A stretch of 64,000 nucleotides of DNA from Melastoma dodecandrum (GCA_029817715.1 JARUPY010000534.1:4528501-4592500); one strand, 5' to 3'; shown: positions 1 through 13,066, numbered from the stretch's first letter. Notes: a model not told the origin generated them from the sequence alone. Program-made: numbers and translations.

Positions 1-198
1 GATACATGTGGCCAGGCAAGTAAGAAGAAGGAGAAAAAGAGAAAGCTAAGCTGCCAAGGGCGGGATGTCATTGACTGGGAAGACTTTATAATAGAGATGT
101 TGCTTCTTCATCAGGTAAAGGAGGAGGAAATTGAGAAGGGTCATTACAGGACATTGCTGGACTTATATGTATTCAATTCCGGGTTGCTGGAAAGGTAA
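1..198 (+). CDS. 3' end of an unidentified protein-coding gene (truncated by window edge)
   Basis: Frame 1 is open from the first base to a TAA at 196-198. It encodes about 65 residues: a Lys-rich stretch (SKKKEKKRKL), then an acidic/hydrophobic segment around DWEDFIIEMLLLHQ and a C-terminus LYVFNSGLLER. No ATG lies upstream in the window, so this would be a terminal exon. A CAG/GTAAAG junction near 114-115 could be a splice donor, in which case the coding part would stop there. I do not recognise the family. The gene runs toward the oppositely oriented KCBP gene, so the two end tail to tail within about 470 bp. Confidence 0.4.
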   Translation, partial: DTCGQASKKKEKKRKLSCQGRDVIDWEDFIIEMLLLHQVKEEEIEKGHYRTLLDLYVFNSGLLER

Positions 199-665
199 TT
201 CCGTTGCAAAGTCATGAGTCGTTAGTTTCTGGCTAAACTACAGATTTCTTATTCTGGTTTATAATCGTTTTCATTACCTCTGCAATTGTGTTGTGTGTAT
301 ATACGAGTGAGACCCGAGTCTTGCTATCAGATCAGAGTTCTGCCAGTGGACCTTTTTTATGTGGATAAAAAAAGAACGCAGATGGAAATGTTGTAATGCA
401 GATGTCAACTCAAAGGATAAATCACAATCTTGACTATCCTCAAGTACAAAACTTGGCTGAAAATACTTTTACAAAAGGAGCTAATTGCCTGAGCAGATAT
501 GGCTGAACTCGAAAGTACAGTAATTATATACAACACATCTCATCACTATACACACAAGATCAACCCCAAGTTGCTTCCCAGTTGCTGCATTTGTGCAAGA
601 TGCAGGGACATAACCAATGTGAAAGCTTCCTCAACTGCCAGCCGTAGGATGTTTGATCATGCGTC
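199..665. other. Convergent intergenic region / 3' UTRs
   Basis: This stretch lies between the TAA at 198 (+ strand gene) and the KCBP stop codon at 666-668 (- strand). It should hold the two converging 3' UTRs. I see no other gene or repeat in it. Confidence 0.5.
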
Positions 666-3600
666 TCACAAGGAATGACGACCATCCGGTCTTTCTCTAG
701 GAGGGGGTCGTTCATCTTGAATTTCTTCAAGATCTTCTTCGTCCCCTCTTCTCCCTGCTTGTTCCTTCCAGTATGCGACTAGTTTCTTCAACCGAGCCAC
801 TTCTTTTGAAGATACATTCTTGCTCGGATCATTAACTATGGATCGGACCCTTGAGGCATACCTGTGAAGGCATATATAGAAAAGTTGTGATCAGGTAACA
901 TTCAACTTCAGCCTATATCTCATTACAAAGGTTGTGACTTCTTACATGAGGGAGTTGTAAGTCTCATCCAAGTTGGACTCAGCCGGGGAAACATTCACAA
1001 ACATTAGTGTCTTGGCATTGCCACCAAGGGAATCACTCATCAGCATTGTCAGTTTGTGGTTCCTGTATGGAATGTGCTGACAACCTGATGATAATGCACT
1101 AATAACATCCCCCAATGCGGAAAGGGATTTGTTGATACTTTGAGCTTCCTTTAGCTGACTTCCGGCTGAACCAGACTTCTTAATTCTTTCCGAACCGGCA
1201 AGATCCACAAAACTTAACTGTAAAAAGACAAAATACATTATAGGGAAATCTCAGCTCATGAGAAGAAAAAAGGTTTCAAATCCATGAAATTACTCTCAAT
1301 AACTCTCGCTGTAGGAATGGCAAAAAATACCTTCCCTCTGGCAAGAGCCTGAGTCTGCAAGTTGGTACTCTCAATAACAATTGAGAGTATCAAATGTGAT
1401 CTCGAACTTTCTTCATTCATTTGCGTGCCAGAGGTGTGCCTTTGCTCAGAACCCCTTTGGATGATGCTTCTCAGTTCTTCAACGGTTGATATAGTAACAA
1501 CTGTAGCATTTTCAACTGAGACCATACCCTGCATCATTCAATTTCAACCATTTAGATACACGACATCCCAGAAACACAATTTGTCCGATCTTTATAGCCC
1601 GCCACACCCAAAAAAACAAATTATATTTACCTTCGAGTCTTTTTTTATGTCTAACTTCAAGCGCTTGGCATGTTTTGGCAATAGGAGATCGACAAGAGTG
1701 TCTTGATATAACTCCACCATATATGCCTGTAAGTTATACATGCAAAGGCATAAGCACAAAGCATCCACTTCAGCAAAAACAAGAAAAGATTTTTATGAGG
1801 TCATCAAAATTACCTTCAATGAAAATGAAAACTTGTTGCTGTCCCGCTTCAAGATTTTAAAAAGTTCGGTGGTAGCATGCGGAGTGAGCCCTGGGCTCTT
1901 CTCAGACCCATATATTGTAAACGTCTTTCCTGACCCGGTTTGACCGTATGCAAATATACAGACATTGTAACCATCTATGGCTGATTGGACCAAATACTGT
2001 TTCAAATGCATTCGAGTTACTATCTCTATAATGGAGTACTCAAGATAGATTACTATTACCAAAAAAATGCCAAAAAAGTCCCATTATCAGTAAGACTTAC
2101 TCTAGTATCCTCAAACACGACATCTTGAGAAGCTGAGCCGTCAAATACACGATCGTACATATGTTGTTTTGCTTTATCCTCCTTCCACTGATGCTCAACA
2201 GTAAACTCATCCACCCTAGCGAGCACATCATTCTCCTTCTCTGCAATCTCTTTGTCATTCAAGGGCCTCAATCGACAATACACCCGAATCTTTCCTTTCA
2301 TATCTGCAACCAAGTTGGGGCCCGGGATGCATTAATCAGAACTAGGTTGATTCAACAATATTTTGATACATTAGAAAATATTTAAACTTGATGAAGCCAC
2401 ACTAAAAAATACAAACAGAATAAATACGAGTTAAACCTACCTTCTATTGTATTGAAAAATCGTTTCCTCAAAGTTTGTTCTTCTTTGTACAATGCCTCCA
2501 TCTCAGCTAATTGAGCCCCTTGCATCTTCAATATTGCGGCAGTTTGCTCATTTTTCCGGTCAATATCCTATCAGAAAAGGATCTTCGTAATGATGACAAA
2601 CGAGAATCTCGACATTCAGCAAATTGGATATGGTGATAGGGATCTTCTTTCTAGAAATGAATGAAGGCAACTTGATTGACAAATTAAGAAGAAAAAAGAA
2701 ACCGTCTTCCAAACCTCTTTCATCTCTCTCAATTCGTCGAGCTCCCTTAAGTTGTTATGCATGGTTGCCAGCTCTGAATTTCTCTCCGAAAGAGCCGCTT
2801 TGGCAGCAGAAAAATCTCTCATCGCCTCTTCCAACCTTTTCTCTAGTTCCGACACTTTAATTTTCAAGGTCCTCCTTTCTTGCTCGTAGCTCTTGAGAAT
2901 ATCCAACTGGTTTAAGAGAAGCGAAATTCAATTACATGATTATTTCTCCTTGTTTGTAGAGATAAAGTATATTACCTCATCAGCATTCTTTTTCTCAATT
3001 CTAGAAATCCTTTGCTCTAATAGTGCCTTCTCATTCACCAACCTTTTTGCCATTTCTTCTGCACTGCGCAGTTTCTCATCACGAACCTTCAGATCTGCCT
3101 GAAGTTGCTGCACTACCTACAGAAATTATCTTTTATCTTTACAGAGTCATGAGACCAACATAAATCCACTCATGGAACACAAGGTCATGACACTCACCTT
3201 GTTATTTGCAGCAAGCAAATCTTTTTCAACCTTTTTTTGTGATGCTCGGTTCCCCAACTTGGCTAGTGATGCTTCAAGTTCTGTCTTCTCAGACATCGCA
3301 GTCTAAAGCAGAACAAGCTGCTTAGTATGAACCCAAACTTCAGACAGTTAAAAAAATTTGATCAGGAGAAGAAGATAGTTACTTGGATATATGCATCTTT
3401 TTCCTCACATAATTCCTTGAGTCTCTCCTTTTCTTGCATTAAACCTGCCAGATTTTGCCTCTCAGAGTTCAAAGAATCTTTCAAGGCATCTATTTCTTCT
3501 TGTAACCTTGATTGTTCCTTTTGTCTTTCCCGAATATCCTCTAAAAGCTAAAAATTCCAGAAGAGAAAAAAACATAATATGGAGAAGAAAGTTTTTCATG

Positions 3601-6600
3601 AAGATCTGAACTTACAGTAACATGCTTTATCTTGAGCATTTAAAAAGTTACCTCATCTGCATGCCTCTGGGATTCTTCAAGATCCTTGGACAGATCTTGC
3701 GCACGTTTTTCGTAGACTTCCACGCTAGGAGGCTTCAGAGGATTTGGGGTGTCACCATTAACTGAGCCGCTAGCAGCAGATTGAGCCTTTGAATACCGCC
3801 GCAACATGACATCATTGATATGAGTCTGAAGAGCAACACAAATTTCTTCACCCTATGTGAAAGATAAGATGATTAGTAATTAAAACATTCCAAAAGTAAA
3901 ACACGCTAATACAACATGATCCCACCTGCTTGGTTTCAAACTGAAATATATGAAGAACACCTGCAACCCTCATCTTGAAGAAAACGGCCGTGTTGCTACT
4001 ACCAAACTGCATTATGTCTCTTAATTCACCGGAATGTAGGTACTCTTTGGGAACAGGACGGAAGAAATGCACCTGCAGGTGCAGCATAAATGAGGAAAAC
4101 TTATTCTAAAAGCTTAAGTGGTTATGGTCTTAATGCTTATGGACTACAGTTGATGAGATTGTCTCACCCCACGTTTGTTGATTCCCAAGATGATCCGGCC
4201 AGGCAAAAGTCCAATAGGATCATCAATTTTACGCACACCAAAGAAGACCGAGTTTCCATAAGGTAGTGTTCGCATAATCCGTAAAAACTGCTGCCTAGCA
4301 TCATCTTTTGTGAAATGCTCCTGCAAATTACAGAATCATGCCTTTATTACTCATTTTTGACAAACAGTTTGGTGGAAGTCCATCATCCCACAGTAAAGGT
4401 ACAAGACTAACAGCAGAAAAGTGATGAAGGGATGATATTAACAATGATATTCATACCATTGAACAGTACCGGGATAAAATGTCCGGCTCCCACTCTCTTT
4501 TTGCTCTGGTAATTGCAATTTGTCTTGGGAGATAGCGTTCCAAAAGAGAAGTCCAGTCCCTTCAAAATGAAAAAGTCACAATCATAAGGCACTTACTGAA
4601 TCAGTGACAACAACCACACCATCAAATGGAAAGGCCTGCTCAACTATCATACGTGCATGTCTCAGGGTTGTTTATAAACCCAACTTCAGCTAAGATCTGT
4701 AACGCTGATAGCTGAGCAGCATCATCCCTCCCAACAGGATAATTGCCTAATATATAGTCGTGTTGCAACTGTCGAACATAACAAAATCAAATTAGACAAA
4801 ATGGAAATTCTACATATGGCTCTACATTCAGCTACATAATGATGCACAAGGATTCTCACCTGAACATAGGACAACTGGACAAACATTGGATCGGTTATCA
4901 CATCGTCGGACTCCCTAAAGAGCTTCTTCTTAAATGTCAGTTTGCAATGCAATATATCTCCTTTGCTCCGGTCCTTTGCTGCCTTGAATTCAGCCAAGAG
5001 ATCACCAATGTACTTATTGTCATCTAGCCCGACATACTCCTCTGGAAAAAATTGCCAAAAATTAGACGTAATTTAACCACTAAACTGTCTAACATTAGGA
5101 GGATACAACAAGCCACATACCATTCCCTGGATCGGCTGATTTTGAAGCTGTGACAACTTTCCGGCACTCAAACAGGCTGAAGCTAGAGTATGCTGATAGT
5201 TTTATAATCCCAGCAAGTTCCTGGAGTACGCAGAAATTCATGTCAATACATCTCGTGCCTTAAGAAACACATAAAAACAGAAGCCAGCGGGTATGTCAAC
5301 ATGATAAAGCTCAACAAAAATTACAAAACACAGAAAAATAGCAACCAATAAAACATATATCTAGACAATATAGGAAAAAATTTGAAGGGAAATAATTCCA
5401 CCCGATGGATGGCTGCCTTCAGGACCTTTCATCTCAAAAATGTTCTCTAATTAAGCTTTTCCAATTTCGCTCCATTGAAATCATTTTCATGAAAGGAAGG
5501 CGTGACTGATACCTCTACAGCATCAGATACTGTCGTTGCCATATCATATGTTATTTCTTCGAAAGTCTCATCAAGGAAGAAGACTATAGTAGTCAACTTC
5601 TGTCCCGTCAAAAGTGCTTCGATCTCCTCCCGCCCTGGGGTTGTTTGCCTAGAACCAGCCTTAACAGAACGTTTAAGAGCATTTAATGTCCTCATTGCAA
5701 GGGCCTTTACTTCAGAATCCGTATTCACACCATTAGCCACGTTGTGTATGTACTCCAACAGAAACCCGCCAATATCCTTACTGGGAGGCATGGAATATGC
5801 ACAGAGGTACATAAGCTCCCAAGCTCTAATGAGGCACTGCCTGAACAAAAAACAATATACTCAAAATATTGTACGAGGGAATGCGCTGACAATAAACTGA
5901 AGCAATTCCTAAAATTACTCGTTTTGAGCACCAATTATTGATCAGATATCAAGGATGAGTGGAGGGAGAACCCAATACCTATCAGGGTTGTTTCTGGTTT
6001 GCTTTGATATCTGAGCAAACAGCTCATCACGTAGTTCGGAACGCTTCAAAGTGTGGTTATACAGCTTCCCGACAAGTTCAATCCGCTCCACCAAGCTTAG
6101 TGGAGTTACCTTGTCCGATGAATCAATTCCCATGTACTTCAAAATAACCTGGAAGAGCTTCGTTGCTCGGCTTATCAGATCACTGTTAATCTTTAGCAAT
6201 GAAGTCGGTATGGGATCCTGTAATAACACAATTTGTCTTTCGATTGGTTTGGAGGAAGGTGGCAAAACGCGCAAATCATGGGTTAAGACACCATAGCATC
6301 ATTACCTTCTGAAAGCATAACATGTCTTCAAAGGTGAAGTTATCACGAACTTGAGGACCAACTGATTTTTTTAAGAAAAAACCACGTTTACCAGAAGATT
6401 GTTTCTGCATTAATCTCAAAAATCCCTCCACCTAGTAGAGAAGCATATCACCATCAGTCAGAAAAAAAGTAGAAAGCCTGATAAGCTAGAATTTCTTGAA
6501 TGTGGACTAAACCTGAAATCTATCAAACAAGGGGATAGCACCGGCAAGTTCTGCTGGAATGGCCCTTGACAGGGTGGTGGGCGTACTGCAGGGAATCATA

Positions 6601-7092
6601 AAAGCAATAATTAAGTCGGTAATTCAAACTCTTATTGTATTTCCAAAAATCAATACTTTGAGATCGAGGATTCCTTCTACTCCTGTGGTATCAAATCCAA
6701 GATATAAATGCAACCCATCCACCAAGACAGCATTGTATCGATCTGGTTCCCTCTAACAAGCATGCTAACAACAACAATTTTGGGCACCCAGCCTTTTGTG
6801 TCGAATCTCATTTTCCCATAAGTCAAACAAGAATCTCATAGAAGCACCTATCTATCTATCAAGAGATCCCACTCGACTGCATGTAAAAACAGTCAATAAA
6901 CAAGCAGAATTCACATTTCGCCCGAGAACAGGAAAAAAAGGCGACTTACGGCGGGGCAAAGACAGAGCCATCGCTGTCATATCCGTCTCCGTTGTAGAAA
7001 CTAGAGTGGCTCCGAGGAGACAATCCATCGTTCCCGGTATTGAACGACCTCCGAAGACTATGTGACATACTCACCCAAGACTCAATTGTCAT
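666..7092 (-). CDS. KCBP: Kinesin-like calmodulin-binding protein (KCBP/ZWICHEL), 23 exons
   Basis: Minus-end-directed C-terminal kinesin of plants; the family acts in trichome branching, cell division and microtubule-actin organisation, and Ca2+-calmodulin inhibits it. I chained 23 exons: 7092-6950, 6585-6513, 6431-6306, 6217-5979, 5840-5513, 5220-5121, 5041-4860, 4768-4653, 4559-4457, 4320-4168, 4072-3926, 3852-3652, 3547-3383, 3302-3198, 3116-2976, 2906-2715, 2567-2441, 2303-2101, 1996-1814, 1726-1631, 1528-1331, 1217-946, 861-666. They sum to 3,789 nt, or 1,262 aa, the usual KCBP size. Order: MyTH4 (about 115-300), FERM (300-570), coiled coil (570-880), motor (from about 883) with P-loop [10 protein letters not shown] and switch II DLAGSER, then the calmodulin-binding tail ([17 protein letters not shown]). 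The start is the first ATG (MTIES), and the N-terminus reaches the conserved [10 protein letters not shown]. Nothing looks broken. Confidence 0.95.
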
Positions 7093-8256
7093 CTCAAAGA
7101 AAATCCCACTTCCCCCCAAGTTTGAACCACCCAAATCCCCCGTCCCTTCATCCCACAACGGAAGCTTCCTAACGAGTCCACACACAAACTCACCACTCCC
7201 CTGCCTGCACCAACCCGACCAAGAACACAAACAAGATCAAATCAGTCAAACCCAGAACAGATAACGCCACGGAACACTTAAAAAACCTAATGAACTAATC
7301 CGAACAGCTCCGGGGGGACGAAATCAAAGGAACCCAGAAAGCCAATACCGAGAGACGACGAATAAGATCCGAAGTTGGGTAATGCGGGAGGGGGCAGGGA
7401 ACGAACCTTTCAGGTGATTCCGGCGTTGAAGGGACGGTCCAAGCCAGGTAAACTGGGCGAAACGGGGGGGGAGGGGGAAGAAGAGATCTGAGAAAGGCAA
7501 GACCTTTCCTTGGATTTTGGAATTTGGTCTTTTGTGACTCTGTCACTGTTCTTTCCTCCTTCCTCTTCTAAAATTAAAACACCAGAGGGAAAAGGGAAAA
7601 GAAAGAGTCACGAGAGTTTTTAAAATCTTCTATTTTCTGATTGGCGCATTCAAATAATTTTATTTAAAAAATTTCAATAACATTCATAATGGTATTTTTC
7701 CCAATTTCCTAAATAATGTTGACCAAATAAATAAAATAAAATTCGGGGAAATTAATGCGATCACTTGCTCTTGTTCTACTAGGGATTATTTAATTTCTGC
7801 ATAATCCGGGGGTTTGGGTTAATACTTCCCTTTTGTGGGGGGTAGATAGAAGACAAAAAGAAGATGGTCTGCCACTGCCACACACCCACTTTCCTCCTCT
7901 TAATTTTTGTTCTCTTACTCTGAAAGAAATAGGCCCTTGGTTTTCGTAGTTTATTACCAGGGGCACCACTCTGAAGGCCTTTGGGGGAGGGCACTATGGT
8001 AAATTAACCCCTGTTATTTGTCGGATTGCGATGTTTGGCGGGAAATTACCGGACGACCCCCTATTGCATCCCCGGTGCGCCTTCCGTCGGGTCGTCCGAA
8101 ACGGCGTCGTCTCGAGGGCGGCGAGTGGGGGAATGAGATTCGTCCAAGTGGGAAAAGATTTGAGTTGGATTTTAAATTCATATCACGGGGAAGATCGGAC
8201 TGGGGACTTTTGAAAAGCAGACTTACTGTTCACCATTAATCATAAAAACATTCTCG
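7093..8256. other. KCBP 5' leader and promoter region
   Basis: This is the sequence upstream of the KCBP ATG, reaching to the copia LTR at 8257. It includes a C/T-rich leader-like part (about 7100-7550) and AT-rich DNA (7620-7760). I see no additional supportable gene; the short ORFs here show no recognisable domain. The copia element begins about 1.16 kb upstream of the KCBP start codon. Confidence 0.4.
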
Positions 8257-8426
8257 TGCATTCTCGAGCCTTCCATGTTTTATAGTAGAACATTTAGTGA
8301 TTTAGTAATGGAACATTTAGTGTCTTGTATTCATTATTGTTTAGATTGACTATAAAGACAACATAATGTAAACACATTTCAATTAATTATCGAACATTCC
8401 TTTCAGACACAGTTTGAAATCTTTCA
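8257..8426 (+). repeat. 5' LTR of the copia element
   Basis: This 170-bp repeat starts TG and ends CA, with the same ending (GAAATCTTTCA) as the 3' copy. It contains the shared block AACATTTAGTGTCTTG and a TATA-like CTATAAAGACA. By eye it differs from the 3' LTR at roughly two dozen positions, so the insertion is old. A repeated CATTCTCG at the 5' edge makes the exact start uncertain by a few bases. Confidence 0.85.
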
Positions 8427-8438
8427 TGGCATCATAGC
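8427..8438 (+). other. Primer binding site of the copia element
   Basis: TGGCATCATAGC sits immediately after the LTR's terminal CA. It differs at two positions from the copia consensus TGGTATCAGAGC, which pairs with initiator tRNA-Met. The placement fixes the 5' LTR boundary. Confidence 0.75.
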
Positions 8439-8532
8439 AAACCTCCGATCTTACGCTTCCGCCGTTGTCGTCGCCTGTGACCTCGGTCACCCACAACTCG
8501 GTTCATCCCCCTGGCTTCTATTCAACCTCCGC

Positions 8533-10067
8533 GTGTTGCCTCTCCCAACAGTTGCCCTCGACTCGGCGCCTCCCCTTGGCTTCACTTCGGCCACCTCTTC
8601 GCTTGCCCTCTCCACAGCACCGCCTTCAGCCTTCACTGCTTACACCTTTGTTGATTGGCACACACGCCTCTATCACCCGAGCCCAGACGTTATCCGTTAT
8701 CTTCGAAGAGATGGACAGCTTCCTGCATGCTCGGACCCCATCAAACCAAAACCGTGTCTACCTTGTGCTCTCGGGAAGGCACAACATCTTCCATTTCGGT
8801 TGTCTACAAGTCGTGCGAAGACACCCTATTCGTTGTTGCATTCAGATGTGTGGCAAGTACCAATTCCTTCAAATGCGGGATATCATTACTACGTTATTTT
8901 TGTGGATGATTATTCTCGCTATGCCTGGCTCTTTCTGCTTCGACGGAAATCTAAAGTGTACACTCATTTTGTTGGGCTATTTCGGAAACTTGTCAATCAA
9001 TATTCCGCTGTTATTCACACTTTACAATGTGACCACGACGGAGAATACATCAACACAAACTATGCGCTCCTTCCTGATTGAGCATGGCATTTCTCTTCGC
9101 ATCTTCTGCCCGTATACCCCACAACAAAAAGGTGTTGCGGAGCGCAGGCATCGACACTTGGTCACGTTGGCCCGTACTTCTCTGTTGCAGTCACACCCCC
9201 CGACCAGTTTTTGGGCTGATGCTGTTCGCACTCATCCACGGTCATACCCCAAACTACTCCTTGCAGCGCCTGTTTGGGTACTTATGTTTTCCCCACACTG
9301 GACATCTCGCAAGGCACATGCTTTCAGCCAGGGCTGTTCCCTATGTATTTCTCGGTTATTCCGATTCTCACAAAGGCTACCGCTGTTATGACCCAATTAC
9401 TGAGCGGCTCTACATTAGTCGTCATGTCTGATTTCAAGAAGATACTTTTCCCTATCGAGACCTACTCCTTCGACATCCTACAACATCACCAGACGATCCC
9501 ACTGCCGTCCACATACCGTTCCTGTTGCCAGTTCCAAACTCGCAGCCCGGGCAGGATGTCATTCCCACAGTCTTGGTGCCTCCCGCCACATCAGCTGCTT
9601 CGATCGGATCTATCTCATCACTGCAGACGACTCATGTGCCTTCACCTTCAGTTACGGCACCTATTGTGGATGCATCTTCGTCCACCGCGGCTCCGTCATC
9701 AACTGTAACGATTGACGCAGCAGCTCCCCCATCTCGGCATCCCATGGTGACTCGCACGCGTGATGGAACTCGCCGTCCCCGCATCCTTCTCAGTCTCGTG
9801 GCTCGGTCTCTACCGCCAGTCCCTACATCCTATCGATCGACGCTCTCAACTCCAACTTGGAAGGCGGCAATGGACGCAAAATATCATGCTCTTCTCTCCA
9901 ACCGCACATGGTCCCTCGTCCCTCCACATCCTTCTCAGAATGTTATCAGTTGTCAATGGATATTCAAACTGAAAACGCGCCCCGACGGCACCATCGAACG
10001 TCATAAAACACGTTTGGTTGCACAAGGATTCCACCAACGTCCGGGACTCGATTTTCAGGAGACATAT
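8533..10067 (+). pseudogene. Copia pol, 5' part: GAG-pre-integrase, integrase, start of reverse transcriptase
   Basis: The GAG-pre-integrase region has WHTRLYHPSPDVI and CLPCALGKAQ. The integrase core follows with LHSDVW, YYVIFVDDYSRYAWLF and YTPQQKGVAERRHRHL. The frame shifts near 9065-9080 and again before about 9520. From there the linker and the start of the reverse transcriptase are readable: TWKAAMDAKYHAL, WIFKLKTRPDGT and LVAQGFHQRPGLDF. The frame is cut at the insertion point (QET/Y). It cannot make a functional polyprotein. Confidence 0.85.
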
Positions 10068-13061
10068 TGAAAGGATCGAGACTTGGTTGAATTTTGAAAA
10101 AAATAATAATAATTTCATTTACACTTAGTCTTACAACCATTACAATGTTCATCACATATGTGATCCCCATTCTGTTCCCTATACAACCTTCCACTTTCAT
10201 GAATGTCCGAATCCTCCTAGAACCTGCATGAGACTAGAAACATGTTAGGACATAGCCTAAGTATCGCACACGTGCCACACAAGGCCTCTTATTCGCATCG
10301 TCCCAAGTAACGGATACCACTTCGCATTACCGCACCACTTTGCGTTCTCACATATTTCCACGAGTATTTTAGCCTTCTCGGCCTTCCTTTCCACTTTTCT
10401 TAACCTGTATCCATTCTTTCTAAGGGCGAGGATTCAGCCCTCCACCCTCCATTCGTAGCGCACAAGGCAACTTGCCGACGTTGCCAATGTTCCCTTATTC
10501 TTGCTCGTTTCAACCGAACGTGACTAGTTTTAGTCTCACCCGTTCGTTCCGAGGTCGACGTGCTTCGGTCCGACCTTCGCAAAAGCACATAAGTGGCAGC
10601 CCTCAACGGCTCGCCGTACATAAATGACAGTCCTCAATGGCTCGCCCCTCGCTACTTTGTTCGTTCCCACGACAGGTACTTTTGTTTAGTTCATTCACCC
10701 AACCTCCCCCGAGCGTATGCTCCGTGCTCATCCAGCACGATGAAAGGCCTTACTAAGCCCTCAAACGTTCACTTTCCACACTCACATTTCCAGCCGACGG
10801 CTGAATCAAGTTTCGAGGCTTCGCCTCGCGGGTTCCGCTCCACGAGCGCACAATCGGGTCCGACCTCGTGGACTTCGTATAGCTCAACCTCATTCAGCCT
10901 CTTCTCGGGCATCTAAACCTTTCCTTCTAGGTCAGCAACTCATAAGTTCGGCCCTTACGTGGAACCGTAACAAGGCAGCCCACTACCGGCTCCCTCATCT
11001 TACACCGTTCCTTTTTGGGACCACACCCACCATGACCACGTGATTTCACTTCATACCAGCCTCGAATGGCCTCTTTGTCCCCCTTAGCCAAGGACTCCAA
11101 CTGGGCCTTCCAGCCTTCATACCATTTTCAAATCAGAACAGCTCAATACGTCGGCCGTCATTCGCGTTCTAACCTTGCTCATTTCGCGTCATTATCAACC
11201 ATAATCCTCCTTCAACGCAACATACTAAGGTCGTCCATACCAGCCTTATTCCATTTTCCTCTTGCCTTCAAAAAGGCTCTTTCGGGGTCCACAATTTAGG
11301 AATTTAGTCCTCATTTCGAGCCAAAACAGGACAGCCCTCCTATCGGCCGCAACCGTCCCACTTTACCCTCATTCGTTTCGACCGCAACATTGTATTTCGG
11401 TCTCAAGAACCACAGCCTATTAGGCTCCACCTCCCAACCTTGTTTGGCCTTCATTCTAATCTCCGAGCCTCCTCTTCTGGGTGAGTAGCTCCGGGATTCC
11501 ACCCCTTACGATGAATCAAAACAGGGCAGCCCATCATCGGCTCCCTCGTCGTGCATCATTCTCGCTCGTTTCCACCGAAACCTCATGGTTCGGTCTCTCC
11601 TCCCATCCACCCCCGAGCGCAACCATTCTGTGCTATATTTTGCATGAGGGACGACCTCTCTAAGGTCCAAATCAGTCCTGTATCATTCAAGCAATTCCAG
11701 CACTTGACCGAGTGAAGTTTCAAGGTACAACCTTGCGGATTCCGCTCTACGAGAGCGTTAACGGGTCTAACCTCAAGGGGGTGCGGGAGTCACCCTCCCC
11801 CCTTCGGTTTTCCCTTTATTCCAGCCCTCAAGGCTGACATTCCAACCCCTTTTGAGGGTCGACCGTCCGCTTTACCCCATAGACATTCCGTCCTCTTGAC
11901 GTTTCCACTCATCTGACCATCCACAATCCCATCCGTTATTTTCTTTTCCCCGGGGCAGCCTTCCCCCTTTCCTAGGGTCCGGCCTCACCCCTCACCCATT
12001 TCGTAACCATCAAGACCACACCAAACATCAGCTAACTCAACCAACAACGCTACAAAACGAAGAGCGTGAGAGAAGGGATGCGGGTTTACCTATTGTTACT
12101 TCCCCGGCACAACGGACGAGTTTCCTCCTCCTCCGGTGACTTCCGCACGCGAAGGCTGCCCCTTTTCGTCCTCCAACCCTGGCTGAAACGTCACCGAGCC
12201 CTCCTCGCATGAGGATCCATGACGACGGCCATCTTCCCTTCCTCCCCCTCGGTTACACCTCGTCCGACCACTCTCGTTCTTCTCTTTCCCTTCTTCTTCT
12301 TTTTCCCCCGAGATCAAGTGTGTGTGTGTGGTTAAGGGAGAGTGTGTTCGGATTCAAGGGGAAGATAGGGAAAAAGCCTCCGAACGTTCTCCTTTCAAAA
12401 GTCCCCCCCCCGCACCATGTCACGTCATTTCAATTAATCTAATATTTTATTATTGTCTTTCCCCCTTCCACGATTTGAGGGATTACGTTCTTATCCTTAG
12501 TAGACCAGTCAAAACCAATCAACGGTTAGGATTTGTCCCCGATTTCGTCATCCAACTCTCCATATCATTTCATGGAATGAACCATTCAAGGGTCCACATA
12601 TTTCTCCTCATCTAGATCTAACGGCCAAGACTCGCCCTTGGGTGGGCGCCCCCTTTGCTCCGGGTAGCCCCCGGGGCGTCATGTGCGCTTCTTTCTCTTC
12701 ACGGTTGGACGTTTGGGCGTGCCTTGGTCGACCGCCATCGCCCCCTTGGCCAGCGGCCGTCGCCCACGACCCTGACCCGCATCGACCTCCATACCACCCG
12801 ATCTACGACCGATCTCAAAATTCTAACACCCACTTTAGTGCCTTATTTCACGTCCTCTATCACCCCGTACACGTTCCGGGCCTATCCAAGAACCTTTGAT
12901 TTTGGGCGTCCCATGAATCCCTTACACGTCTCAACCTCAACCACGCCTCATTTCATTGCGCTCTCGTGTTAACCCCCTTCCATATCCGTTCATATCACTC
13001 ATTTCGTCGTCTAATGACACAATAACCATCATTTTAATTAATAAAAGGACAGGTCGTTACA
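10068..13061. mobile_element. Solo LTR (about 3.0 kb) nested in the copia element, 5-bp target duplication CATAT
   Basis: The insert begins TGAAAGGATCGAG and ends GGTCGTTACA, giving TG...CA termini. It is flanked by perfect CATAT duplications at 10063-10067 and 13062-13066. Removing it rejoins the reverse transcriptase reading from QET to LVIKPATARLVL. Inside I see no gag or pol motif and no second LTR pair, so a solo LTR fits best. The size and the TGTAACGACC end (read on the - strand) resemble long LTRs of Tekay/Del-type Gypsy elements; that assignment is inference and the orientation is not settled. It contains diverged internal repeats, for example 10802-10871 against 11709-11778. A short non-autonomous element is the alternative. 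Confidence 0.85.
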
Positions 13062-13066
13062 CATAT

